A model generated the notes under the pieces. The model did not search any database, was not told the DNA's origin, and saw nothing but the letters and a program-made list of their open reading frames with translations. From Prorocentrum cordatum (lineage: Eukaryota > Sar > Dinophyceae > Prorocentrales > Prorocentraceae): a stretch of DNA of 22,500 nucleotides. Positions 8,704 to 17,891 of this stretch are shown here, one piece after another; position 1 is the stretch's first letter; each line of letters begins with the position of its first letter. The stretch covers positions 515,436 through 537,935 of the forward strand of contig CAUYUJ010001703.1 of assembly GCA_963575745.1 (NCBI GenBank), read 5' to 3'. The position numbers and the translations under genes were made by a program.

Positions 8704-8860
8704 ATGTTAGGTCGGGCGTGTGCCCCTACTGGCGGATTTTGGACGAACATATAAAAATACGTATTCAAAAAATGCTCAAACATAGTTTTAAAATCGTCTC
8801 CTGACTTTTTTTACTATTTTTGAATTTGCCTACTGTAGAGGGACAGGCCCGACTTAACAT
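8704..8860. mobile_element. MITE copy 1, 157 bp, TA flanks
   Basis: Terminal inverted repeats of about 37 bp: the left end reads ATGTTAGGTCGGGC and the right end, reverse-complemented, ATGTTAAGTCGGGC, with the similarity continuing inward (CCCCTAC against CCTCTAC). The interior is AT-rich and has no ORF. TA occurs at both borders (8702-8703 and 8861-8862), consistent with a TA target duplication as made by Tc1/mariner-type transposases. A related copy lies at 21102-21267. Confidence 0.82.
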
Positions 8861-9130
8861 TAGCGGGGTCTTCGATCAACCAGGACGTTGGCGCACCCGA
8901 GAGAACTGCAGCCGTGGGCCCAGACGATATACACAGTCCTCGCTCTCTCCGGTGGTGATTTTCAACATCCATGCTTGCGATGTCCTTGCTTCGCATGCCC
9001 TGCTTGGTAAAGCCACGATTCGACCAAGCGCTGCCTGGGAATGGCAGGCGGCAGCTAACTCCCACACGGCGCAAGAGTGAACAGTGTCGTCACCGCCCCT
9101 GCTTCGCCTCCCCGTCCACCCCGCAATGAC

Positions 9131-9238
9131 CGTTATCGCGAGAGGATGCGTACTTCGCAGACTGCGCAACCGCGAATCGTGACGTCACCGGCTCCCTTCC
9201 CCCCCAATCCCCACCAGTAACGGCCGTTATCGCGAGAG
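9131..9238. repeat. Duplicated CGTTATCGCGAGAG box
   Basis: An identical 14-mer at 9131-9144 and 9225-9238, 94 bp apart, each preceded by a C-rich tract and an AATGAC or TAACGG block. It looks like two units of a degenerate tandem repeat. Confidence 0.6.
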
Positions 9239-9276
9239 AATGACAAAATACAGGCTCTCAGACCCTCCAACTTGTT

Positions 9277-9400
9277 TTGACAGAGGCGAAGGTCCAGCAG
9301 CTCACAGCCGACAACGATCTGGCGTTCGAGAACAACTTCAACGATCCCGCGGAGGAGGACGAGGAGGAGGAGAAATCCGACGGCCCTCGTGTGGGGACAC
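9277..9400 (+). CDS. Candidate exon, acidic coiled-coil-like segment
   Basis: An open frame reading EAKVQQLTADNDLAFENN followed by an Asp/Glu run and KSDG. It has no ATG at its start; instead TTGTTTTGACAG, a plausible 3' splice site, comes directly before it. Heptad-like spacing and the acidic tail resemble a coiled-coil exon rather than repeat sequence, although the GAGGAGGAC tract contributes the acidic run. No neighbouring exon could be linked and the downstream boundary is unclear. It could equally be a gene fragment or chance. Confidence 0.25.
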
Positions 9401-9584
9401 CAGGCTGTAGGGCTAGGTTGCTGCTCCCTGCGCCAATTGTAGTCTCAAGTCTCCAAATGTTGCAATTCTGCTTCCTACTGTAATTTGTTGAAGTCCGTGC
9501 GAGGGGGGGAGCCCCAAATCAATCAACAATTTACCACCCTCGGATCGCGTGCTCTGAATTCCCGGGGTGCGTGGGCCACATCAA

Positions 9585-9775
9585 AATACATGATATTCCC
9601 GCCCCCGAGGCCATAATCCCTCGTAGATGCCGCAATGTTCGCGTTTCCGAAACCATAAACCCTTTCAAAGTATGCATTTCTTGCGTACCCGAGAGAACAA
9701 CTCCCCCAATGATAACTGATATTCGCGTCCCCGTATTTGCGTTGCCGAGGCCAAAGCCTGCTCCAAGGCGCCCGA
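9585..9775. repeat. Degenerate 40-85 bp-spaced repeat
   Basis: Three related segments, near 9592, 9634 and 9719, share a core like GATATTCGCGTCCCCGAGGCC or TTCCGAAACCATAAACCC. On the minus strand they give YGxGNANI-like peptides, which suggests ancient duplication rather than a conserved gene. Confidence 0.45.
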
Positions 9776-9894
9776 AGATGGTTCAAAGACAGCCCAAGAG
9801 GGCCCCGAGAGAGGCCTCCCGAGATAGCCCCAAGAGGTCAAAATGAGTGATTTTACAAAGGTGTCTGACGGATCTTGGCATTCTCGCATTTTCG

Positions 9895-10195
9895 GCTTTC
9901 CGACCAAGACTGCCCCAAGGCAGCCCAAGACGCGTCCAAGAGGGCCCCAAGACGGCCCGAGAGGGCTCCAATATTGCCCACGAAGCGCTCCGAGAAGCCC
10001 CGAGAAGCCCCCAGGAGGCCCCAAGAGGCCGCCAAGAGGCCCCAAGAGGCTCCAAGATGCGCCCAAGACGCACCCAAGAGGCTTCCAAGAGGCCCAAAAG
10101 ATATCCACGAGGCCCCAAGGGGCCCCAAGAGGCCCCCAAGAGGTACCCCAATAGCCTCCAAGAGGCCCCCGAGAGAATTTCCCCACGACACCCCA
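9895..10195. repeat. 11-13 bp satellite array (CCCCAAGAGGC)
   Basis: About 25 degenerate copies of CCAAGAGGCCC at 10-13 bp spacing, with looser copies starting near 9760. On the minus strand it yields LGASWGPLG repeats in more than one frame, a product of the satellite. The unit resembles that of the 2041-2640 array (CCAAGA followed by C-runs). Confidence 0.88.
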
Positions 10196-10920
10196 ACACA
10201 TATACAAAAGGCCTCAGATCCACAACCCAGGCATGGTGGCAGGATGGGCCAAAGGCCACTAGGATAACGCCAACGTCTCAATATGCGCTGATGATTCCTG
10301 TCCGACCCCGCATGATGTTCTCAGATGCGCCAAGGCAGCGCCGACACGCACCGACGCGACTCTGATATACCCCACTCTGATAGAAAGGGGGCCGGCGGCA
10401 AGGGGCGAAACCCTTACGGATATGTTCCCCGTCCCTCCTTGTCCTCCTCCTCCTCCTCCTCCTCCTCCTGCTATCCCGTGTCGGCTACCCCTGTTCGCCA
10501 GTGAGGTCCGACGCAGCCTGGAAACAATGCAACATCGTGGGGAACCACGGCCGCACTCCTGGACCCCACCGTCCTGCTGCATCTCTCGAGCCTGAAGCCT
10601 GGAGACGGCGCCTGGTGCGAAAGCCAAAGACACCCGGCCCTCAGTATCGACAGGCCTGCCCCCATCCCCGAGCCCCCGCAAGGGGGGAGGATGCCCTCCT
10701 CGTCGCGTGCCGTGGCAACCACCAAGGATGGGGAGCAGGCCTGACGCTGTCCGGCCCCCCCGGATCTCGGGGTCGGGCCGGCTCGGGAGGCCTACGGTGC
10801 GACGAGCTCTGCACACGCCCACCGCCCCTGGCCAGGCCCGTCCTGGGCACCGGAGCGGAGCGCCCGCCTCCCAGAGGACGTGTCTGAGACCTCGCTAGGG
10901 GGCCACACGCCAGCCCCACC
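10196..10920. other. No recognisable gene; TCC microsatellite and dispersed motif
   Basis: Holds a (TCC)n tract at 10437-10469 and, at 10797-10858, a diverged match to the left arm of the 4513-4682 palindrome (shared GCGACGA, TCT-CACTGC-like spacing, and CCTGGCCAGGCCC-TCCT). ORFs on both strands are Arg/Pro/Gly-rich without domains. Confidence 0.5.
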
Positions 10921-10924
10921 CCTG

Positions 10925-11019
10925 CCCCCCACGATTCCTGAGGGGGAGGGCGGGGTCCACGTCGTCCGGGAGCTCCCGAGCGAAGGGAACCCCACCCTCC
11001 CCCTCAGGAGTCGTGGGGG
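10925..11019. repeat. Foldback element, 34-bp arms
   Basis: Arms 10925-10958 and 10986-11019 are near-perfect reverse complements (CCACGATTCCTGAGGGGGAG against CTCCCCCTCAGGAGTCGTGG), with a 27-bp loop. GGGTTCGCATGTGGC follows the right arm, as after the foldback at 7603-7660. Confidence 0.78.
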
Positions 11020-11039
11020 TTCGCATGTGGCTCCCCATT

Positions 11040-12170
11040 TAGTCGCCCGAGGGAGCCCCAGGAGGGTCCTGAGACTTCGCCTGCAGCCCCGGGTCGGCCA
11101 GCAGCTCCAGCGCCTTGCGCCGCGTCATCCGGGCCCACTTCTTGTCCGCGTTGGCTGCGCGGGGGGGGATTTGGAGCCCCGAAACGGTGCGGTGACAGAC
11201 CGTGTAATGACCTCGACATCCCCCAAGACCTCACCGCACGGTCCGTCACCGCACGGCTTTGGGACCCTGGAGGCCCCTGTCGCCCGAGACATCCTCTGCG
11301 ATGGACTCGAGTCCCAAAACCGTGCGGTGACCCCGAATCCCCACCGACTCGCCAAGCGGTGCGGTCACCACACCGTCTGGGGGCTCCCGAAGGGAGGCGA
11401 GGGCCCTCGGACCCGGGCGCCGCAGGAGAGGGCGAGGCGGCACGACTCTCTGCTGATGTCGCCCCGGGGACCGTCTGAAGATGCGTCGGGATGGAACACC
11501 AGATGCGGGGAAGGAGCTGAGATCCTGGGGGTGCCCACGTCGTGAAAAAAATGCGGCCCGAGATGGCTCCAAGAGGGCCTCGATTGAGGCTGCAGGACGA
11601 ATCTTGACTTGGGGGGGCTCCCCGGTGCGGGGGGACCCCCGTGTGCCGTCGCATCCACCTCTGCTGGGGTTGGGAACGGGGGCAGGGCGGGGTCGAGCTG
11701 AGGACGCCAACGCGATACAATGACGCGCAGACGAACGGGGGAACTGCCCCACAGCAAAACAGGTCGCCACCTCAAGGTTGACACCGGGGCTGTCTTCTGC
11801 CCAGCCGAAGTGACAATGACCCTGAGACCCGACGTCGCAGTTTGCAACAACGCGCAACCTATCATGACCGGAGCAGCCCCCACACTTGTGCTGTATTTCT
11901 CGAGCTGGATCGATCCGCGAGGGTCCTGGGGGCCGAAGCAGGGCCAAATCGCCAAGCGTGCCACAAAATGCGGCGCCCCAGGACCTCGTGGGAAACGTGC
12001 CCCGCAGCACAACGCACCCGTCGAGTCGACCAGGCGGACCCTGCTCCTCGGCGGGGACGCCAGGGCCTGGGACGCCCCCGACACGTGTCTCTCCTCTAGA
12101 AGCATCCCAAGTGGGATTCGCACAGATGGGATCGGAGGGGCGGGCCATGTGCTCGGAACCTTGACGCCCT
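11040..12170. other. No recognisable gene; short inverted ACCGCACGGT motifs
   Basis: Between 11180 and 11370 several copies of CCGTGCGGTGAC and its reverse complement occur, with ACCGACTCGCCAAGCGGTGCG resembling the ACCGACTCGGCAAGCGGTCGCG of the 202-bp repeat. A 388-codon minus-strand frame (11246-12412) overlaps open frames on the other strand and shows no domain; I do not call it. Confidence 0.45.
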
Positions 12171-12177
12171 GGGGAAC

Positions 12178-12296
12178 TTATTGGAAGTCTCTTTCGGCCG
12201 TCGGGGGCTCTCTGGGAGTCCTCTTCAAAAGTTGTTAAGTGCTCTTCGGGCCGTGTTGGGACTCTTGGGGCACCTCTTGGGGCTCCCCGAGCATAG
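12178..12296. repeat. Short array of CTCTTGGGGC-type units
   Basis: Degenerate 13-15 bp units, clearest at the right end (GGGACTCTTGGGGCACCTC then TTGGGGC). The unit is close to the reverse complement of the CCAAGAGG unit at 9895-10195. Confidence 0.6.
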
Positions 12297-12511
12297 AAAT
12301 TCGCCGTGGTGGACCATGGCCGAAGAAAAGGTGCAACGAATTCCGGGACGCTCTGTCCGGAACGCGCTCCGTCACGAAACGTGGGGTTAGCATTCAATAC
12401 CCGCACGCGCAATCTGGGTAAGATTGAGTAACAGCCGCACGGATCAAGCAGCTGATAAGCAGGCAGCGTGGCATCGCTCGCCCCTACAGTGTTGATGCCA
12501 ACGGCGACGAA

Positions 12512-12610
12512 TCATGATGATGATGCTGATGGTGAAGGCGATGATGATGATGATGGTGTTGCGGTTGATGATGATAATGATTGTGTTTATGATGATGATG
12601 ATGATGACGG

Positions 12611-12650
<40 letters not shown>
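12512..12650. repeat. (GAT)n microsatellite at the LINE 3' end
   Basis: Imperfect GAT/ATG triplets with a pure 40-bp run at 12611-12650. On the minus strand, the LINE sense strand, it reads (ATC)n and lies directly after the 3' coding end. Frames here give only poly-His or poly-Asp peptides. Confidence 0.92.
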
Positions 12651-12686
12651 CGACCGTACATGGGGGGCAACAGTCTGGCCGCACGC

Positions 12687-15432
12687 TTAGTTGTTAGTGG
12701 CGTGCACGGCAGCTGCTACAGCGGCGATGTGCTGAGCAGGGTTCGCTGCGGATCCGTGAACCAGCGTCGCCTTGAGTTTATGATAGGTGTGAAAGGCGAG
12801 CACATCGAGGCGCATGGCGGCACTGCGGGAGAGTGCAAAGGGTGCGCAAATGTATCCGTTGTCGGCGCCAAGGCCGAGTGTTAAATGAGGTGAGGGAGGG
12901 AAACGCAAGGAGTTCACCCAGGACGGGGCAGGAGAGGTAGTGCGAGATTGAGTCGAGCGGCTCCATACAGCCAAAAGTACACAATGCCACTCCACTGACA
13001 CGCATGCGATGTGATGTTGTCCACCCTCATGCGAGGGCTTTGGGCAGGCCCCACTGCCACGCAGGCTTAAACGTGCGAAGCACCGCGGCATCCCCCTCCC
13101 CCGCCGCTCAACCACCGCCCCACTAATCGAAGCAGAAGCGCCCCACGCTGACAAACGATTAGCGATAGTAATATCAAAACCAAGTGGGGAAAGAGAGACA
13201 CGCAGTGAGGAAGAAAGAGTTCGATGGACCCCCCCCCCGCGGCCTTCTCCCGCCGCGCTGGCCCGTTCGTCACGGGCCGCCGCCGGCGCCGAACGCCAGG
13301 ATGCAACGTGAATGGATGAAGAGGGTGGCCCCTCGGCAAGCCTAGCAAACCGCTGCAAAAAATGCTATATCTTCCAACGCGGCGCGCTCCACTGCTCACG
13401 CGTCCAGCGCGCCAATGGCACTTGGAGGACCGCCTCTTCAGACCATTTTTGTAGCTGCGATTCCCAGCCTCACAAAGTATGTAAGCCGCATCTCCACATG
13501 ATCGTTGCATTCATGATTAGCGCGGATGCGGGTGCCACTAAGCCATGTGCCTTGAGTGAAAACAAATCTGCCAATCGGAGCGCGCTGGGCGGCAAACGGA
13601 GGACATTGTGCAGAGCGAATTTTTCTTCGTGCAAGACAATGGTTGGCAATGGAAAAAAGCTGCGCGAGATAGCTGAGCGTCGAGAGGCCAGTGCCGTTGC
13701 ACAGAAGCAGGCTGACACTAGAGGGCGCGGCCGTACGTGGAACGTCGCAAGTCCGGCTCCACCACTTGCGAATGGCCCCCGCCCAAACCCCGCTTCCTGT
13801 GGCCGCGGGGTCGAACTGCGCACCTAAGTACTTCGCCTGGCCAGCAACCTTGAAACCGCACCAATCGGGAATGTGCGCCCGGAGAAATGTTCTAATGCGG
13901 CGGTCGACCTCTGGCGCGACCTCCGGCCAAAGAGGGGCAACTACTGTCTTGCTGGGCGGGGGCCTCAATGTTGCCAGCCTCTCGGCGCTTTTGAAAACAG
14001 GAAAGACACGTGTTAAATCTGACAGGCAGGGCTGCACAAGCCCCCTATCATCCGCGCGTCCTCCGACCCCCCCCCCCCCCGTGGAGACGACGACGACGCC
14101 TCCGCCACCAGACGAGTTAAACTCGGGTCCATTGCGATGGCCCACGCCGAGCCTGACAGCGGGCAGCCTTGCATCGCGCCTGAACGCAAGTGGAACATAC
14201 ATTGCACGTCACCCTGCAGCAAAGCAAGGCTGCGAGGCTCAAATTACAGTGAGGCAAAATAAATCAGATATCCAGGGGGCACGCCAAATCGAGAGAGCAC
14301 CTCCCGCAGCCAGTCGTGGCCAAGAGATGGAAACGCAGCGGCTACGGGGCAAATTGTGTAGAACATCCCTGCCAGGCGCGAATCCCTGCTGGACACGGCG
14401 GGCGCGCGCGCGCGAACCAGTCCTTTGCGCTTCTGGTTTGCCGCCGAAGCTAGTATCTTAGAGTCCGCGTTGCGCAGCGAAAGCGGGCGAATGTGGCCTG
14501 GGCTCCGCGGGCACTCATAGGCATCGCTGGTTTCACTTCCTTTGGGCAAGAAAGCGAAGATGGAGTCAGTCAGGGCTTCTGGAGCGCGGTGGCCCGCCAC
14601 GAGGTGCTGCAAGAAGCCGCGCAGGACTTCGATCTGGCCTTTCGCGACCACCCGTGCCTTTATAGGGGGGCCTATCGGGAACAGGAACACTGCGTCGTAC
14701 ATGTCTGAGCGCGTTCTGAAGGACTGGGACGCCGGGCATGGCTAGGTCGGCCATCTCGCAGCCCGGGCGGCGATGCTCCGAACGTTGTCTGATCTCCAGC
14801 CGACTGGCCGGTTGTGCCCGAAATGCTGCGGACCAATGACGCCGAAGGGCCTCCAAGACACTGGCGGGGTCTCTGGCGCCTGCCGATTGGGCGCGCTCAA
14901 GAGCATGTTCAGGTCGGGCCCCTGCTTGAACAAGACGGCGGCCTCGGGGCCCCCAGAGCATGGCACGACGGCGAATAGCCTTTGATAGATTTGAAGTGGC
15001 GGGCTGCCACGTGCTGTTGATCTCCTCGTAGAGCACGTCGAGCTGCTGGAACGGCAAAAACGTGGTTCGCCGGAAGCTCAGCAGAGCGCAGCGAACGAAA
15101 CTGACGGCGGAAAGCATCGGGCCCTCGAAGCTGAACGCGCCCACCTTGAAGGCGAAGAGACTTGGCCCCCACGTCTGAACTAGCAATGCTGAGCGCTGCG
15201 AACCTCGTATTTTGACTCAAGAAGGCACGAGAAAGTGATGCTGCGCCCCCCATCGGGCACGCTTGTCGCTCGCGCGAAAGAGAAAGCGTTGCAGCTCATC
15301 TCGCGTTTGTTTCGCCGCTTCGACCATCAGATCTTTCAAATGCTGCCATCTGCTAACTGGAGGGAAACGGTCAAGGTCCGCACCGTCCAGCAGCTTGCCC
15401 AAGATAACCTTATACCTTGCGTCGCTGAACAC
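12687..15432 (-). pseudogene. LINE reverse transcriptase and C-terminal region, broken
   Basis: From 15432 down, a linker typical of dinoflagellate LINEs (LWGPRGRRLVQAGARP; DPASVLEALRRHW) leads to reverse transcriptase blocks: FAFLPKG and IRPLSLRNADSKILAS near 14450-14560, AAAFPSLGHDWLREVLSRFG near 14290-14350, SGAMQGCPLSGSAWAIAMDP near 14130-14190, and the catalytic box as RADDRGLV with the two Asp codons at 14047-14052. The usual aromatic residue before ADD is replaced by Arg. PSKTVVAPLW and KYLGAQFDP follow. Near 12930-12985 is the C-terminal knuckle CTFGC-DSISHYLSCP, and the last segment (LDVLAFHTYHKLK) is in another frame, ending at a stop at 12687. Frameshifts and stops show that the enzyme is dead; the domain assignment itself is solid. 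Confidence 0.85.
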
Positions 15433-16290
15433 TACATCTGGAGTGCGATGGTCCGCGGCGTCTCCTGGCGCCTTGAAACTTCAGGTTGAGCAGCGCCATG
15501 GGGTGGTCTCTGAGCCCCCCCTGGGCCAACTCGAGCGGGTCGGAGTCCACATTCAGGAGGGCATCCGCGTCGAGGAGGAAGTGTTCCGTTCGAAAGGCCC
15601 TATCAATAGCGGAAGCGGCGTATTGTGAGCGACTGAAATGAGTCGGGATGTCGGCCTGCACCTCCTGTGTCAGGTCGAAGAGAGCACGCCAACATCTCTC
15701 ATTCGGCTGGAATGTCCGGGCCGTCGGCAATTGGGTTTGCAATGGAGTTGGCTCGTCGTAACTAACTAAGGGGTTCCCCATCGCGAGCGTTGAAGCCGCC
15801 CATGGCAATGCAAGTGCGGTGATGGGGGTCGCCAGGATTTCAATCAACCGCGCCCCTCCAAGCGCTGGCAACGAGCTGTTTGAAACGCGGGGCAATCTCA
15901 TAGTTGCGTACATTCCTGACCAGCAAAGAGTACTGGCCACCCGCGGGGTCGATGCGAAGCGCAGCGATCCGCCCAGGAACTAGGGCCTGGAATTGAACGT
16001 GAGGGCGTTTTGGGGCTCTCGTCTGCGTTGGTGTAGAGCGTGGTGACGGCGCCATTGGCGTTGTCACATAAGAAGTGCCTCCATTGCCCCCCCTGGCGGG
16101 GGTTCCTCGCAAGGGAGACGCTGCGAGGGGAAGCCGCTGCACCGCCCAAAACCCGCAAGTAGAGCCGCCTGGATGGAACGTCGCCCACCAACTCTACGTC
16201 CGAGATGGCCACTCCAGCGGCGTTGAACCACGGCTCCAGTGCCCTGCGAACTTCAGATGGCTGAACTGCTGTCGCTGGAATAGAGGCGAG
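15410..16290 (-). pseudogene. LINE endonuclease region, broken
   Basis: An RRM-like segment (ISDVELVGDVPSRRLYLRVLG, split here by its frame near 16150-16210) precedes the endonuclease. Endonuclease signatures: LLVRNVRNYEIAP near 15880-15920, the metal-binding block AMGGFNARDGE near 15775-15805, THFSRSQYAASAIDRAF near 15600-15650, and a terminal RDHPMAL near 15498-15518, where the family usually has SDHxPV. These blocks lie in three frames with a TGA at 15840-15842 between the first two. The target-nicking activity is therefore lost in this copy. Confidence 0.75.
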
Positions 16291-16396
16291 GATCCGGTGG
16301 GCGATCCGAAACCGCCAGCGCTGCCATGTCGAGCGGTGGGAGCGTCACTCCTGCCATTGCGAGGCTGGCCTGGATGCGCTCAACACCGGCGCGGGG

Positions 16397-17260
16397 CTAC
16401 TGCTGCTCTTGCTCGACCACGTGGGCCCTCTGCTTGGTGTCCCTGACTGCGTAGTCCAGTGAGTCCAGCCGCGTATCTTGCTGGCGAACTTGACTAAGGA
16501 CGGCTTGAAATTCGTTATGAAGGGTGGAGGTGGCCGACTGCAGGATGGAGGTGGTCTCGGCCTGGAGTCTCGAGGTGGCCAGCTGCATCTGTTCGGTGAA
16601 GATGGTTGTGAGCCCGGCTTTCAACGCGTGGCCTGTCCCAACGCCATGTCCGCCAGCACATTGTTGAGTATTTGGTGTGGGTGGCCCATCCACTGGAGTA
16701 GCACTCGCATTTGCCCATGGATCTCGATCATTGAGCGGGTCAGCTCGAGGCCTGTCTGCATCCGGAAATGCGAGGGGGTCGTCCACTCCCGCGAGAAGCT
16801 GACAACAATCTGCTGCTTGTCGGTAGTGCTGCTGATGTTGGACCCGAGACGCGCCTCCTCCCGAGCTGCTTGCACGTCGAGCACCTTTGTCACGCCCCCC
16901 TTGTTCACGGTGGCGAGCTTCTGGTTCCCTCAGTGCACGGCCTTGTCGATCGCGCCGATGCTCTCGGCTGGCTGCAGGCGCGGTGGAGACCCCTCGATCA
17001 CTGCGCGATCCGCTATGCGCAGCGTGCCGACGATGATGCGAGCGACGTTGCTGGGGAGCACTGGGATTGGACGAGCTGGAAACTGAACCGCGATCTGAAG
17101 CCATTCGGTAAACAACTGGCGTCGCCGTGAGGACTCGATGAGCCGCGCTGTCCCCCTCCGAAGCGCAGCGCTGATTATGGAGAGCTGAACCAGCTAGAAT
17201 ATGGAAGGCGCCAATGCGCAACGGGTGGCAGCTCACCCCTGGCTGGTGCTGCAATCGCAT
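16397..17260 (-). pseudogene. LINE ORF1-like protein remnant
   Basis: A 287-codon frame with an internal ATG at 17104 as the likelier start. The N-terminal half is Arg/Ser/His-rich, as in nucleic-acid-binding ORF1 proteins. The middle has DPLNDRDPWANASA, a Pro/Trp block common before the coiled coil in dinoflagellate LINEs. The C-terminal part (MQLATSRLQAETTSILQSAT onward, ending in VVEQEQQ) is a good coiled coil. The following RRM-like and endonuclease parts are in other frames. The role would be RNA binding in the retrotransposition particle; here it is a relic. Another frame (16621-17115) is also open but has a TGA and no recognised feature. Confidence 0.6.
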
Positions 17261-17364
17261 GAGCGCGAGACTCTGGATATGAATGGGGACCGACCCCGCT
17301 TAGGCATATTCTGTATCACCATCTTTTCCTTTCTGCCAGAATGGTTTAAGCCAGAACGGCTACG

Positions 17365-17400
17365 GATAATGATGAGGATGCTGATGATGATGATGATGAT
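17365..17400. repeat. (GAT)n microsatellite at the LINE 5' side
   Basis: GATAATGATGAGGATGC followed by (TGA)n to 17400. It is short compared with the array at 12512-12650 but has the same triplet and orientation, so the LINE is bracketed by matching microsatellite. Confidence 0.85.
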
Positions 17401-17404
17401 GGGC

Positions 17405-17871
17405 GCCGGCAAACCGATGCGAGGGCATGGGCGAGGCTCACTCGTCGTAAGATGATTTCTGTAGTGGGGGGGTGGGCCTTCGTATTTCGGAATGCCAACC
17501 AGCGCCCATGGGTCTGTTGCAGCGGGGTCGCAGGCGAGGGAATGAAGAACGGGGGTCAAAGATGGCCATGTGCGGAGGGCGCCCATTGTGATCGGAGGGC
17601 GGTTGTCGGGGTGCTCGCGTGCGTTTGCGACAGCATTGATATAGTCCTCGTGGGCCAAGATCTCTTGATCGATCAGCTCGGCGAGTACTTCGTCCATCAC
17701 CCCATCCCTGGTCGAGGTTTCTTGTTGCGCATTGGTGGCGTCAGTGGGTCGGTGGACCGGCGGGCGCTGTGGGGGAGGGCCGGGTAGTCCAGGGGGGGTT
17801 GCAAGTGGAGCAGACGCTGCGGCGTCTCGTGGTGGCCCAGCGCCTGCACCATGTCCACGTGGTGGCGTCAC
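17405..17871 (-). CDS. Uncharacterised ORF fragment
   Basis: A minus-strand frame opens just after the stop of the topoisomerase-ubiquitin ORF, with a GTG and no ATG at its head. It starts Pro/Ala-rich, then has a more protein-like stretch (MDEVLAELIDQEILAHEDY; MGALRTWPSLTPVLHSLAC; ALVGIPKYEGPPPHYRNH) before entering the GAT microsatellite as poly-Ile. I do not recognise it. It may be the tail of an older element, a 5' part of the LINE, or the 3' region of the upstream gene in a shifted frame. The composition makes it better than background but not firm. Confidence 0.3.
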
Positions 17872-17891
17872 TAGAGTCTGCAGTTGTCGGT

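Larger units (their letters stand above)
12651..17364 (-). mobile_element. Degenerate non-LTR retrotransposon (LINE)
   Basis: Read on the minus strand, the order is ORF1 with coiled coil, an RRM-like segment, an exonuclease/endonuclease/phosphatase-type endonuclease, reverse transcriptase, and a C-terminal Cys/His knuckle: the architecture of a LINE. The coding path changes frame at least seven times and carries in-frame stops, so this copy cannot move on its own. Both borders abut GAT-type microsatellite (12512-12650 and 17365-17400), which reads (ATC)n on the element's sense strand. Borders are approximate because no poly-A tail or clear target duplication was found. Confidence 0.85.

Noticed and set aside
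9665-10281. LGASWGPLG-repeat ORFs on the minus strand
   Set aside because: Produced by the CCAAGAGG satellite; three overlapping frames give similar peptides.
11246-12412. 388-codon minus-strand frame
   Set aside because: Overlapping frames are open on both strands in this GC-rich stretch; no domain, no start or splice support, and it crosses repeat motifs.
12484-12684. Poly-His and poly-Asp ORFs
   Set aside because: Translation of the (GAT)n microsatellite.
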